Under the pieces are notes generated by a model that was given only the letters and a program-made list of their open reading frames with translations, made no database searches and was not told the DNA's origin. Positions 44,985 to 53,477 of a stretch of DNA of 64,000 bases are shown here, piece by piece. Source of the stretch: Sphingobacterium lactis (GTDB lineage Bacteria > Bacteroidota > Bacteroidia > Sphingobacteriales > Sphingobacteriaceae); assembly GCF_011046555.1 (NCBI RefSeq), contig NZ_CP049246.1, positions 620,001 to 684,000 of the forward strand, given 5' to 3'. Made by a program: the position numbers and the translations under genes. Position 1 is the stretch's first letter; each line of letters starts with the position of its first letter.

Positions 44985-45093
44985 AACCAATACGTTTAAA
45001 ATTGTTAAGTGAATATACGTATATTTTTATATGTTGGCATAATATTATTTTTAATACAGCTAATTAAAACCAGTAAAAAAGGGTTATTGGCAT

Positions 45094-45101
45094 TAATTTT
45101 G
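45094..45101 (+). promoter_or_regulatory. -7 promoter element of the YvlD-like gene
   Basis: TAATTTTG, a perfect TAnnTTTG match, 33 bases before the ATG at 45134. Confidence 0.65.
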
Positions 45102-45133
45102 TCCATTTAGGGTACACACAAATAATTTAAGTT

Positions 45134-45481
45134 ATGAGGTTCATTATTAGTCTCTTAGTTACAGGTTTAGTTGTTGCTATAGCATCATGGATCATCCCTG
45201 GAGTTACAGTTGCGGGATTTGGATGGGCAATCCTTACGGGTTTGGTCATCGGTCTGGTTAATGCTATTGTTGGCGGAATTTTACGATTATTCACCTTTCC
45301 TCTGAATTGGTTGACATTTGGTTTGGTATCCTTTATCATTACGGTATTGATGATCATGCTATCTGACAGTATCATGGGATCAAAGTTTGATGTTGATGGA
45401 TTCTGGCCTGCGGCACTTTTTGCTATCGTTGTTGCGATTATCGAAATGATCATCGGCAAATTGGGAAGTGACAAAAAATAA
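45134..45481 (+). CDS. YvlD/phage-holin-4_2-like small membrane protein
   Basis: The protein has 115 residues and about four membrane helices covering nearly the whole chain (opening MRFIISLLVTGLVVAIASWI). The IIPGVTVAGFGWAILTGLVIG and LNWLTFGLVSFIIT stretches are typical of the YvlD family. Despite the family name, such proteins are chromosomal and there is no phage gene nearby. The function is unknown; some homologues lie near PspC genes and envelope-stress operons. It has a consensus promoter and a good terminator. Confidence 0.85.
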   Translation: MRFIISLLVTGLVVAIASWIIPGVTVAGFGWAILTGLVIGLVNAIVGGILRLFTFPLNWLTFGLVSFIITVLMIMLSDSIMGSKFDVDGFWPAALFAIVVAIIEMIIGKLGSDKK

Positions 45482-45489
45482 AGAAATTA

Positions 45490-45527
45490 ATCGAGGAGAT
45501 CGTAAAAACGACCTCCTCGATTTTTTA
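45490..45527 (+). terminator. Terminator of the YvlD-like gene
   Basis: Stem ATCGAGGAG/CTCCTCGAT followed by TTTTTT, eight bases after the stop codon. Confidence 0.9.
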
Positions 45528-45568
45528 TGTCCTTACCTGGATGAACTTCCGTTTCTCCCATGAAACAG

Positions 45569-45604
45569 AAAAGCCAGGTGCCCCTAAGGACCACCCGACT
45601 TTTC
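45569..45604 (-). terminator. Terminator of the DUF4374-receptor operon
   Basis: On the minus strand AAGTCGGGTG pairs with CACCTGGCTT over ten bases (two G-U pairs) and is followed by TTTC, after the DUF4374 gene. Confidence 0.75.
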
Positions 45605-45632
45605 GCTGCTAATTCGCTATTGGGTATTTGGA

Positions 45633-46985
45633 TTAATAAATGCCGATATATTGATTTCCGGTTTTATTGATCAATTTGGCGCCTTTCTCCATCTTGTCTG
45701 AATTTTTATCGAACACATAGATGTTGCCATTCTCCCCTACTGGTGCAACAGCTAGGAATACATCGTTACCTTCCATTCCGACATGTTGGATCTGACCGAA
45801 CCGCAATTTATCTTCATTCGGTAGGTTATACTTTTTGGCCGTACCTGCATTCAGGTCAATCTTTGCAAAGTAACCACCTTTTCCAGCGATTTTGTACACG
45901 ACAAATCCCTTGCCTCCACCTGTATACAACCAGGTTTCAATGTAAGAATCTGTAATGCCCAATGCTTTATCCAGGTTGAACTCGAACGTATTATCATATT
46001 CATTGGTTTCAGAATTGATCCTTAAGATGCGTGAGCCCCCGGTTCCAGCAGTTTCGCCAGATGTTGCCTGGTACACATGGCCATCCGTTCCCAGGTATTG
46101 CATTGGTGCTCTGTACCCATTGGTGCTGCCCTTCGTCTTGGTAGAGGTAATCAATTTTGGATTGGCTAACGATGGATAATCCAATACCAACGTCTTGGCA
46201 GCAATGCGCGGAGCGTTTCGATCCACTGGATACGAAACTACCCCCTTGTCATCTGCTGTAGGCGAAGTGGTGTTCTTTTTAGATGTAGCAACGCCAATGA
46301 AAACTTTATTGTTTGCTTTATTCAGCACAGGCATATCGATCCGACTGACATAGTACCCAGCAGCAACCTCATCAGGAGAAAGCTTCAAATCAAAGCTATT
46401 GGTTTTGGTAATTTTCGGATCTTTCAGGTCCAAGGTAATCACATCGGTCTTGGCACTGGTTTCCACGTAGGTTAAATTAGGAAATGTTCCCGTATATTCA
46501 GATGCTTTAGCTTCCGCACGTACACCGACACCGACGCCATCCGAAACCTTCAACCACCTCGGGGTTTTGCTGACGTAACTCGCAGTTGCAACCTGAGGGC
46601 CTTCAGGACTGATACGATTCCCGCCAAGGACGCGGTATTTTTGGAACACACCGCCGTCGTCTCCCAAATATTGAATGTTGAAGAGGTATTTCCCATCTGA
46701 AGAGGCCTGCAAGCGTGCCGTCCGTTCGGATTTTATTTCAGCCCCACCATCAAAGACATTGACTTCGAAATTTGGATTTTTGGCATCTTCAACAGTCAGG
46801 CTGAAAACCCGGCCGCCGCCGTTTCCATCGCCTGCCGTTGTCTGCATCAATGCACCAGAAACTGTAATCCAACGGGTGTTGTCATCCTCCTTTACCGGTT
46901 CTGATCCTGTTTTGGTACAACTCGTCGTTGTTATAGCCGTAACGGCAAATCCCATCAAGGCTAATTTTAAAAATGTGGCTTTCAT
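45633..46985 (-). CDS. DUF4374 surface lipoprotein (XusB-like)
   Basis: The protein has 450 residues. A lipoprotein signal ends in TTTSC (C23). The body is beta-rich with repeated strand-turn units, consistent with a seven-bladed propeller, and I recognise it as DUF4374. By my recollection, the Bacteroides xenosiderophore protein XusB belongs to this group and binds siderophores on the cell surface beside the receptor XusA. The gene follows a TonB-dependent receptor by 14 bases, which fits. The PepSY-type reductase (XusC) seen in some such loci is not here. Confidence 0.82.
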   Translation of the reverse strand: MKATFLKLALMGFAVTAITTTSCTKTGSEPVKEDDNTRWITVSGALMQTTAGDGNGGGRVFSLTVEDAKNPNFEVNVFDGGAEIKSERTARLQASSDGKYLFNIQYLGDDGGVFQKYRVLGGNRISPEGPQVATASYVSKTPRWLKVSDGVGVGVRAEAKASEYTGTFPNLTYVETSAKTDVITLDLKDPKITKTNSFDLKLSPDEVAAGYYVSRIDMPVLNKANNKVFIGVATSKKNTTSPTADDKGVVSYPVDRNAPRIAAKTLVLDYPSLANPKLITSTKTKGSTNGYRAPMQYLGTDGHVYQATSGETAGTGGSRILRINSETNEYDNTFEFNLDKALGITDSYIETWLYTGGGKGFVVYKIAGKGGYFAKIDLNAGTAKKYNLPNEDKLRFGQIQHVGMEGNDVFLAVAPVGENGNIYVFDKNSDKMEKGAKLINKTGNQYIGIY

Positions 46986-46999
46986 TGTATACTTATTTA

Positions 47000-49420
47000 T
47001 TAAAATTTAAAAAGTGAATAACTCAGTTTTAGATAGTACCCTCGCCCAGGTTTCTGTACCCCGAAGTTGTCATAGACCTCCGCATTGAAGAGATTCTTGA
47101 CATCCACACTAGCAATAAGGCGCCGGGAAGGGAAGGTATAGCTCGCACCAACGTTCTGGGCCCATTGGCGTGGGGTAATAAACCAATCCGTTTCCGGCCA
47201 AATCGTCCGGAAAGGCGCTACATAACCCACCGTATAGAACATGTTCAATTGCGAATTTCGCTGAATCAGGTTTTCGAAACGGTAATGAACATTTCCATTG
47301 ATGGTAAAGAAGGGTTCATTGGGAACCTGTTTGTTATAATAAGTCATTTCGCGCCCCTCATCGTCATATTGCTGTTTGAATAGCGAGTTGAATTTGGAGA
47401 AGTTTACCATCGCTGTCAGCTTATTCTTATAGCCATAGGTAAATTCACCTTCGAACCCCAGGGTCTGTGCCCGACCGAGATTGATAAATTGTGTCACCTC
47501 GATTTCTTGCGCACTGATATTCTCGTTGGCTTTTGGCATGATCCGATCTTTAATGTTTCGCCAGAATGCATTTCCCGACAGGGATAACCTATGGTTGCCA
47601 AATTCGTACATGCCCAACCGGAATCCTGCATTATAATTGTCGGAGACCTCTGGCTTAATCGAAAAATTGGATAGTACATTGTCCTCGGGACTGCCAAACG
47701 TTTCGGAATCCGCAGGCATACGCACTGCTCGTTCTGCAGAGGTCAGGAGGTAAACTTTAGGAATGATGGCATAGGATACAGAAAGACCATATCCCGAATT
47801 GGTGCGCGCATCCCGGACCTCTTCCTTGACCGCCACTGCTTGCTGCCCTACCTGCGCAGACGTATACCAGGTATTCCCGATGGTTTGCTGATAAAGCTTA
47901 TAGAACAGATTGGTCAACAATCGGTCATTCAGGGTTGAAGCCTCATAATTAAAGGAAAAAACATTTTTTGAGAGATCATTCTTACTTCTGAACTCCTGAG
48001 CGGCAACCACATTGAGCAGGTCGGTGTCCTTTCGGTCCACGGTATAAAAGACATGATTTGCGGAAAGACGATGGCCTTTGAAGACCTCATACGCCAAATT
48101 CGATCGGATATTGGCCACTTGCCTGTCGATATCGATATGCGTTGGTTTACCTTGTTGTGCGCCAGTGAGTGTCTTCAAGGGTTTGCCGTTCAGGTCCAAA
48201 CGAATGGCACCATCCCAATTATAGGCCCATGGTACGGTATCGAGTATCGCGGTATTGCGGAAACTGTACACCCCATTCACGTTGAGACTCAACCCCTTTA
48301 CGAAAAGGTCCCGTTTATTGTAATGTAGATTGAGAGCGTTAGCCTGTCCTTGTGATGTCCTTCCCATATAGGGTGTTCCCATCGTCTGCCCATGCTGGAT
48401 CTCATTGTACACGTCTGAGAAGTTATAGCCCAAGAAAAAGGAATCTGCCCATTTCACATCGGAGAAACCAAACTCAAACCGGGCCGTCGCAGAACGGTAT
48501 CCATCGAAGAATCGCTTCGTCCTGAAATTACGACGGACAACACCGTTGGGTTCGATGTATTTGGAGAATTTACCCCAGATCTCATAGTCATTATCCGAAT
48601 TTAGGAATGCTCCGGATATACGGGTTGTAAAGCCGGTCTTCTGATCACGGTAAAATCCACTGACATCTGCTTGAGTTGTGTTGAAGGAACCGTAGGATAG
48701 GGACGCGTTCAAGTTGTTCTTGACGTTCCTTTTGTTCAGCACGATATTGATGGCACCGCCCAACAGGTCTCCGGAAAGATGTGCCGGGAGGACACCTTTG
48801 TAAACTTCGATCCGTTCGATCATGGCCGGCGGGATGTTATTGAGGTTAAAGGAGGCACCATACGTGGAAATCTCGATACCATCCACGAAAATGCCGACCG
48901 AACGACCGGTCATTCCGTTCAGGTTGTACTGCACTTCAGCACCGACACCGCCACTCTGCCGCACACGGACACCTACTGTCCGGTCTAATAACTCATTGGT
49001 CTGCACATTACGTGTTGCCGCCTCTTGGGTTTCAATGACGTTGACCGCAAAACCACTTGTTTCAATCTTCCGCTTTTCCGTTTTCCCTTCCACTCGAACT
49101 TCTTCCAATCCAATATCTCCGCGAAGCTCCAATGCTATCGGCAAAACGTGCATCCGGCTCTCCACCAGCACTGGCAGACGTTTCGGTTGTATTTCAACAG
49201 AAGTGACCACAATGTGCTGCTGCCCATACGGCACTTCCTTTAATTCATAACCACCATCTTCATTGGTCACTGACACAATCTTAGTCCCTTCCAAACGGAC
49301 CGTTGCTTTGGCAATGGCCTTACCTCCTGTAGATTGCACCTTCCCCCGGATTGTAGCCGTTTGCCCAAAAACTAACGTACAGGTTAATAAAAATAATAGG
49401 ATGAGGTAAAAATGTTTCAT
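47000..49420 (-). CDS. TonB-dependent outer-membrane receptor, siderophore/iron type
   Basis: The protein has 806 residues. A signal peptide, then a carboxypeptidase-regulatory-like domain (about 20-100), then a plug (NELLDRTVGVRVRQSGG, VGIFVDGIEI, ERIEVYKGVLP) and a 22-strand barrel ending in KLSYSLFKF. The C-terminal Phe is typical of outer-membrane barrels. There is no STN domain. The downstream DUF4374 lipoprotein and divergent AraC regulator suggest xenosiderophore or haem uptake. Its promoter overlaps one of two matching inverted repeats, so it is probably repressed, perhaps by an iron regulator. Confidence 0.92.
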   Translation of the reverse strand: MKHFYLILLFLLTCTLVFGQTATIRGKVQSTGGKAIAKATVRLEGTKIVSVTNEDGGYELKEVPYGQQHIVVTSVEIQPKRLPVLVESRMHVLPIALELRGDIGLEEVRVEGKTEKRKIETSGFAVNVIETQEAATRNVQTNELLDRTVGVRVRQSGGVGAEVQYNLNGMTGRSVGIFVDGIEISTYGASFNLNNIPPAMIERIEVYKGVLPAHLSGDLLGGAINIVLNKRNVKNNLNASLSYGSFNTTQADVSGFYRDQKTGFTTRISGAFLNSDNDYEIWGKFSKYIEPNGVVRRNFRTKRFFDGYRSATARFEFGFSDVKWADSFFLGYNFSDVYNEIQHGQTMGTPYMGRTSQGQANALNLHYNKRDLFVKGLSLNVNGVYSFRNTAILDTVPWAYNWDGAIRLDLNGKPLKTLTGAQQGKPTHIDIDRQVANIRSNLAYEVFKGHRLSANHVFYTVDRKDTDLLNVVAAQEFRSKNDLSKNVFSFNYEASTLNDRLLTNLFYKLYQQTIGNTWYTSAQVGQQAVAVKEEVRDARTNSGYGLSVSYAIIPKVYLLTSAERAVRMPADSETFGSPEDNVLSNFSIKPEVSDNYNAGFRLGMYEFGNHRLSLSGNAFWRNIKDRIMPKANENISAQEIEVTQFINLGRAQTLGFEGEFTYGYKNKLTAMVNFSKFNSLFKQQYDDEGREMTYYNKQVPNEPFFTINGNVHYRFENLIQRNSQLNMFYTVGYVAPFRTIWPETDWFITPRQWAQNVGASYTFPSRRLIASVDVKNLFNAEVYDNFGVQKPGRGYYLKLSYSLFKF

Positions 49421-49438
49421 TATTCCAGATTAATACAC

Positions 49439-49446
49439 TACTTTTG
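49439..49446 (+). promoter_or_regulatory. -7 promoter element of the AraC regulator gene
   Basis: TACTTTTG, a perfect TAnnTTTG match. The expected transcription start is near 49453, at the edge of the first operator copy. Confidence 0.6.
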
Positions 49447-49452
49447 AAGTTC

Positions 49453-49469
49453 TTTAGAACAAGTCTAAA
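49453..49469. promoter_or_regulatory. Operator copy 1 in the araC-receptor intergenic region
   Basis: TTTAGA-acaag-TCTAAA is a perfect six-base inverted repeat with a five-base spacer. It covers the region between the two expected transcription starts. Confidence 0.6.
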
Positions 49470-49481
49470 TAAATACTGCTG

Positions 49482-49489
49482 CAAAACTA
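49482..49489 (-). promoter_or_regulatory. -7 promoter element of the TonB receptor gene
   Basis: On the minus strand TAGTTTTG, a perfect TAnnTTTG match. It overlaps operator copy 2, and the expected start near 49475 lies just past operator copy 1. Confidence 0.6.
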
Positions 49490-49502
49490 GAATTATTCTA
49501 AA
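49488..49502. promoter_or_regulatory. Operator copy 2 in the araC-receptor intergenic region
   Basis: TAGA-attat-TCTAAA: the same dyad as copy 1 with the outer two bases of the left arm changed. The six-base core TAGAAT-t-ATTCTA is perfectly palindromic. Copies 1 and 2 are about 33 bases apart centre to centre, close to three helical turns. Confidence 0.6.
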
Positions 49503-49509
49503 TAGCAAA

Positions 49510-50451
49510 ATGACGCAATCAGAAAAAAAGATTTCACAATCGGAAATATTACCACCTTCTTCCCTAGAACCTGCTAGAAATATGCAGGAATTGGGTACTC
49601 AGCTGTATTTTACGGTGCTGAAAGGTAGGCAACGGTTCCGCTTTACCTCGCCGATTGATGGTTATCTGAATTTCTTGCTGGATGAAGATTCCAACCATTG
49701 CAGTGTGGTCATCGCTAACCAGGATTACCTCGTGCAAGCCGGCGAAAACATCCTATTTCATCTGAAGAAAGGCGATCAAATGGAGCTGAAGAGTATCAAT
49801 TCAGACAACAACATGTTACTGATGCTCATTCCAAGCGATAAATTCCCAGCATACCACGATAAATACCAAGCAGATGAAACACGATTCCGCAACGGGATGC
49901 TCACCAAGGCGGATAAACGGATTGGGTTGGCACTCCAACAGATCTTTCACCTGTACCTTGCCGATTCCTACCTCAATCAACTGAAGATTCAATCCCTTAT
50001 GTTGGATATTATCATCCACCAGGTGGAAACCCTTTACGTGGAGAATGAAAATAAGGAGATCTTGGTCAACAAGACCCACTTTGATAAAATCCAGCTGGCT
50101 AAAAAAATGATCGAAGAGGATCTCAGCCGCAACCACACCATATCCGAATTGGCAAAAGCCGTGGGTACCAATGAGCAGTACCTCAAGAAGCATTTTAAGC
50201 AGTATTATGGGAAAACAGTCATGAATTTCATTACGGAGATGAAAATGGAGCATGCCAAGCGCTTGATCATGATGGGGAAATACAGGATTTCCGATGTCGC
50301 TCGAATGACGGGATATAAGCACTCAACTCATTTTACGACCGCCTTCAAGAAATATTTCGGGATTATCCCCAATTCCCTACGCTATTCTTTCTTGGTTGCG
50401 CATGAAGGTATTTTGGCGATTCCAGATTTGATTTCTTCGTTTACCGTATAA
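49510..50451 (+). CDS. AraC family transcriptional regulator
   Basis: From the ATG at 49510 the protein has 313 residues. A sensor region of about 200 residues contains a cupin-like stretch (GYLNFLLDEDS, AGENILFHLKKGDQM), and the C-terminal AraC DNA-binding domain has the two helix-turn-helix units TISELAKAVGTNEQYLKKHF and RISDVARMTGYKHSTHFTTA. The layout resembles PchR-type siderophore regulators. The gene is divergent from the TonB receptor with a shared intergenic region of 89 bases. It probably activates the receptor operon when a siderophore is bound; the ligand is unknown. Confidence 0.92.
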   Translation: MTQSEKKISQSEILPPSSLEPARNMQELGTQLYFTVLKGRQRFRFTSPIDGYLNFLLDEDSNHCSVVIANQDYLVQAGENILFHLKKGDQMELKSINSDNNMLLMLIPSDKFPAYHDKYQADETRFRNGMLTKADKRIGLALQQIFHLYLADSYLNQLKIQSLMLDIIIHQVETLYVENENKEILVNKTHFDKIQLAKKMIEEDLSRNHTISELAKAVGTNEQYLKKHFKQYYGKTVMNFITEMKMEHAKRLIMMGKYRISDVARMTGYKHSTHFTTAFKKYFGIIPNSLRYSFLVAHEGILAIPDLISSFTV

Positions 50452-50480
50452 CTGAATACAGCAGGCACAATAAACATAAA

Positions 50481-50508
50481 GAGGCCCACGCTACTACACG
50501 TGGGCCTC
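50481..50508. terminator. Bidirectional terminator between araC and nagB
   Basis: Stem GAGGCCCACG/CGTGGGCCTC with loop CTACTACA, 29 bases past the araC stop. Confidence 0.9.
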
Positions 50509-50531
50509 TCCTATTCTTTACGGCTGTACGC

Positions 50532-52454
50532 TTAGTTAAACTTCCAGCGAACAAAAGCTTCGATTGCTTCGTAATTTGCCAATCCCAATTGGTGGTAAAG
50601 GCCAGCAGTCTCACTCGTACGGTCTTCCGCGCGCACCCAGAATTCTCTTGGATCATCTCCTGGGAAAACAGGTAGATCCTTCTGTGATTGGTGCTTGAAG
50701 ATCGCCAGACGCTTGCGTTTCACTTCCTGTGGAGAAAGCGGAACGGCCATTTCGATATCATGGATTGGGTATTCATGCCATGCGCCACGGTATAACCACA
50801 ACCAACAGTCTTTCGTCCATTCGTCGGTTTCACGAAGGCGCATCAAAGCTTCAAGGATAATATCGAAACATACCTTATGCGTTCCGTGCGGATCAGCGAA
50901 ATCTCCTGCGGCAAATACCTGCTCAGGTTTAACCTCGCGCAACAGGGCCATGGTCTGTTGAATATCATCTTCAAAATCCACTTCTTTGGAGAATTTTCCA
51001 CGATCGTAGAACGGAAGGTCCATAAAATGGATATTTTCGTCCGGAAGGCCCACAAAACGAGCACCGGCAATGGCTTCACCCTTACGGATCAGGCCTTTGA
51101 TGGTACGGATAATTTCCGGATCAACCTGATTGGGTTGTTTTACCTTGAAGAATGCACGTGCTTCATCGTAAATATTACGTGTAATGCCGTTATCATCCTC
51201 AATGGCAACCGCGAAATCCTGAACAAATTCCAGATAACGAAGGACATCATCGTCCCATACGGCTGTATTTCCGGATGTTTGGTACGCCACGTGCACATTG
51301 TGCCCTTGATCCGCCAAGCGGATAAAGGTACCACCCATGGAAATGACATCATCGTCTGGGTGCGGTGAAAACAGAATGACGTTCTTATGTGCTGGTTCAG
51401 CACGCTCTGGACGGTTTGAATCGTCCACACCTGGCTTACCACCTGGCCAACCGGTAATCGTACGCTGCAATTCGTTGAAAATGCGGATGTTGATGCTGTA
51501 TGCAGGACCCTGCTCGGTAATCAACTGCGCCATACCGTTGTTGTTGTAGTCGTCATCCGTAAGCTTCAGGATGGCTTTATCCAAGTGAAGGGATAACCAT
51601 ACCACGGCTTTCTTTACCAATTTGTCTTCCCAAACCACATCGTGCGCCAACCAAGGCAGGTTGAAGCGTGTCAGTGCGGATGCAGCATCCTTATCCAGGA
51701 CAAACTCCACATTGTCTGACATCTGCAGATAGGTTGCTGGAATATCGGAAGAGATTTCGCCTTCGACAGCTTTCTTCACGATTTCTGCTTTCTTCTCGTT
51801 CCAGGCCATCAATACAATTTCCTTGGCTTTGAAAATTGTACCTACTCCCATGGTAATCGCTTTTGTCGGTACGTTTTCCTTTCCCCCGAAATCGCGTGAA
51901 GCGTCTCTACGGGTAAGGTCATCTAAGGTTACCAAGCGAGTACCGGAGTTTGGCGCAGATCCCGGTTCGTTAAAACCGATGTGACCTGTACGTCCAATAC
52001 CTAAAATCTGAATATCCAATCCCCCAAGGTTGGAGATCTTCTGTTCGTATGCAATACAGAAAGCCTGCACATCTTCAGGTGCTAACGTACCATCAGGAAT
52101 GTTGATATTCTCCTGTGGAATGTTGACATGGCCGAACAGATGCTTTTCCATAAACGCAACATAACTCTGCTCTGCAGTGGGTTGCATTGGGTAGTACTCA
52201 TCCAAGTTGAAGGTTACAACGTTCTCAAAACTCAAGCCCTCTTCCTTATGAAGACGGACCAATTCTTTGTAAACCTTAATGGGTGTAGCACCGGTTGCAA
52301 GGCCTAGGACTGCCTTTTCCCCTTTCGCCTGCTTATCCTGGATGATACCGGCGATGCGTTGAGCAACTTTAACAGATGCCTCATCTTGTGAGGGGTAAAC
52401 CGTAACGGGAACTTTCTCAAAACGGGTTTCCTCTAATAAATTTAATCTTGCCAT
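50532..52454 (-). CDS. nagB: Fused glucosamine-6-phosphate deaminase and PIG-L/LmbE deacetylase-like protein
   Basis: The protein has 640 residues. Residues 1-270 are a NagB deaminase: GLATGATPIKVYKEL, FNLDEYYP and GIGRTGHIGFNEPGS, containing the catalytic Asp, His and Glu. From about 355 to the end is a PIG-L/LmbE domain with the zinc motif HPDDD (H365-D369) and a downstream HGTHKVC. E. coli NagB is about 266 residues, so this is a true two-domain protein. The first half converts glucosamine-6-phosphate to fructose-6-phosphate. The second would be a deacetylase of an N-acetylated sugar; what it acts on here is inference. The gene has a consensus promoter and stands alone. Confidence 0.93.
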   Translation of the reverse strand: MARLNLLEETRFEKVPVTVYPSQDEASVKVAQRIAGIIQDKQAKGEKAVLGLATGATPIKVYKELVRLHKEEGLSFENVVTFNLDEYYPMQPTAEQSYVAFMEKHLFGHVNIPQENINIPDGTLAPEDVQAFCIAYEQKISNLGGLDIQILGIGRTGHIGFNEPGSAPNSGTRLVTLDDLTRRDASRDFGGKENVPTKAITMGVGTIFKAKEIVLMAWNEKKAEIVKKAVEGEISSDIPATYLQMSDNVEFVLDKDAASALTRFNLPWLAHDVVWEDKLVKKAVVWLSLHLDKAILKLTDDDYNNNGMAQLITEQGPAYSINIRIFNELQRTITGWPGGKPGVDDSNRPERAEPAHKNVILFSPHPDDDVISMGGTFIRLADQGHNVHVAYQTSGNTAVWDDDVLRYLEFVQDFAVAIEDDNGITRNIYDEARAFFKVKQPNQVDPEIIRTIKGLIRKGEAIAGARFVGLPDENIHFMDLPFYDRGKFSKEVDFEDDIQQTMALLREVKPEQVFAAGDFADPHGTHKVCFDIILEALMRLRETDEWTKDCWLWLYRGAWHEYPIHDIEMAVPLSPQEVKRKRLAIFKHQSQKDLPVFPGDDPREFWVRAEDRTSETAGLYHQLGLANYEAIEAFVRWKFN

Positions 52455-52482
52455 TTAAAATGAAAAATACCTTAGTGAGCCT

Positions 52483-52490
52483 CAAATTTA
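52483..52490 (-). promoter_or_regulatory. -7 promoter element of nagB
   Basis: TAAATTTG on the minus strand, a perfect match, 28 bases before the ATG. Confidence 0.6.
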
Positions 52491-52686
52491 ACAATTTATT
52501 AGGCTGAGCGCATAAAAAATGCAACTTCTTTTTATGAATGTAGCTTTCACTGATGAAAATCATAACCATGTAAACTTTTTTATTCAATAATTAGCTAATT
52601 TATACGTTATACCTAAATGAACAGGTGCGCACGTTATCATCGCACTTATTTTACAAATAAAATCTACTAGACCAGTAGTTTATTTT

Positions 52687-52694
52687 TACATTTG
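52687..52694 (+). promoter_or_regulatory. -7 promoter element of the second TlpA-like gene
   Basis: TACATTTG, a perfect match, 13 bases before the first ATG (19 before the second). An inverted repeat CTACT-agacc-AGTAG lies just upstream at 52664-52678, where a regulator could bind near the -33 position. Confidence 0.65.
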
Positions 52695-52707
52695 TACAAA
52701 CGACAGC

Positions 52708-53379
52708 ATGAACATGAAGAAATTACTCCTATTGATAATCTGCCTACCTACCTTTCTTTTCGCACAGACGAAAGAAGAATTGATCAATCAGGTAAAGGCA
52801 AACCCGGCTGACAAGAACAGCATCCGCATCATACAAAAGGTTGGCGGTTACTTCCCGGATTACAATGAACTGAACACCTTGTTTAAGGGGTTGGATAAGA
52901 AAGTCCGAAAATCCACCGAAGGCAAGATTTTCGAACGTTATCTGGATGCACTCAAGAATACAATGGTCGGCAAAAAGGCGCCGAGCATAACGCAGTTTGA
53001 TCTGAATGGGGATCCTTATTCCCTTTCCGACCTGAAGGGCAAGTATGTCCTGATTGATTTTTGGGCATCCTGGTGTCCGCCATGTCGGGAGGAAAATCCC
53101 AAACTGGTGAAAACATATGCTGAATTCAAGGACAAGAATTTTGAGATATTGGGTGTATCCTTCGATAAGGAATTCACCGCTTGGGAAAAAGCCATTAAGG
53201 ACGATAACCTGACATGGAAACATGTTTCCGACCTGCAGGGTTGGAACAACTCCGCCGGGCAATCCTACGGTGTCAAGGCGATACCGCAGAATCTGCTGGT
53301 GGATCCAGAGGGCAAGGTGATCGCCAGGAACCTCCATGGGGAAGAGCTGAATGCGAAACTCCGCGAACTCCTGAAGTAA
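52708..53379 (+). CDS. TlpA-like thiol-disulfide oxidoreductase
   Basis: The protein has 223 residues; an ATG at 52714 would drop two. A signal peptide ends near FLFAQ. A short helical region of about 75 residues precedes a thioredoxin fold with WCPPC in FWASWCPPCREENP, and the cis-Pro in KAIPQNLLVDP. It is a paralogue of the 40.7-kb protein, with a shorter N-terminus and no DUF4369 domain. It probably acts in the envelope on disulfides of unknown target proteins. Own promoter and terminator. Confidence 0.93.
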   Translation: MNMKKLLLLIICLPTFLFAQTKEELINQVKANPADKNSIRIIQKVGGYFPDYNELNTLFKGLDKKVRKSTEGKIFERYLDALKNTMVGKKAPSITQFDLNGDPYSLSDLKGKYVLIDFWASWCPPCREENPKLVKTYAEFKDKNFEILGVSFDKEFTAWEKAIKDDNLTWKHVSDLQGWNNSAGQSYGVKAIPQNLLVDPEGKVIARNLHGEELNAKLRELLK

Positions 53380-53420
53380 AATAAATTTGGCGAACGGAAC
53401 TTCGGCCCGTAACCCAACAA

Positions 53421-53460
53421 AAAAAGACCGCTTATGCCCAGGTGCACAAGCGGTCTTTTT
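53421..53460. terminator. Bidirectional terminator between tlpA-like and SMP-30-like genes
   Basis: Stem AAAAAGACCGCTT/AAGCGGTCTTTTT with a 14-base loop. Confidence 0.9.
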
Positions 53461-53477
53461 ATATATTCAGTAATGAA

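Noticed and set aside
45134..45481. Phage holin name as a sign of a prophage
   Set aside because: YvlD-like proteins are ordinary chromosomal membrane proteins; no phage structural, integrase or lysis gene is near.
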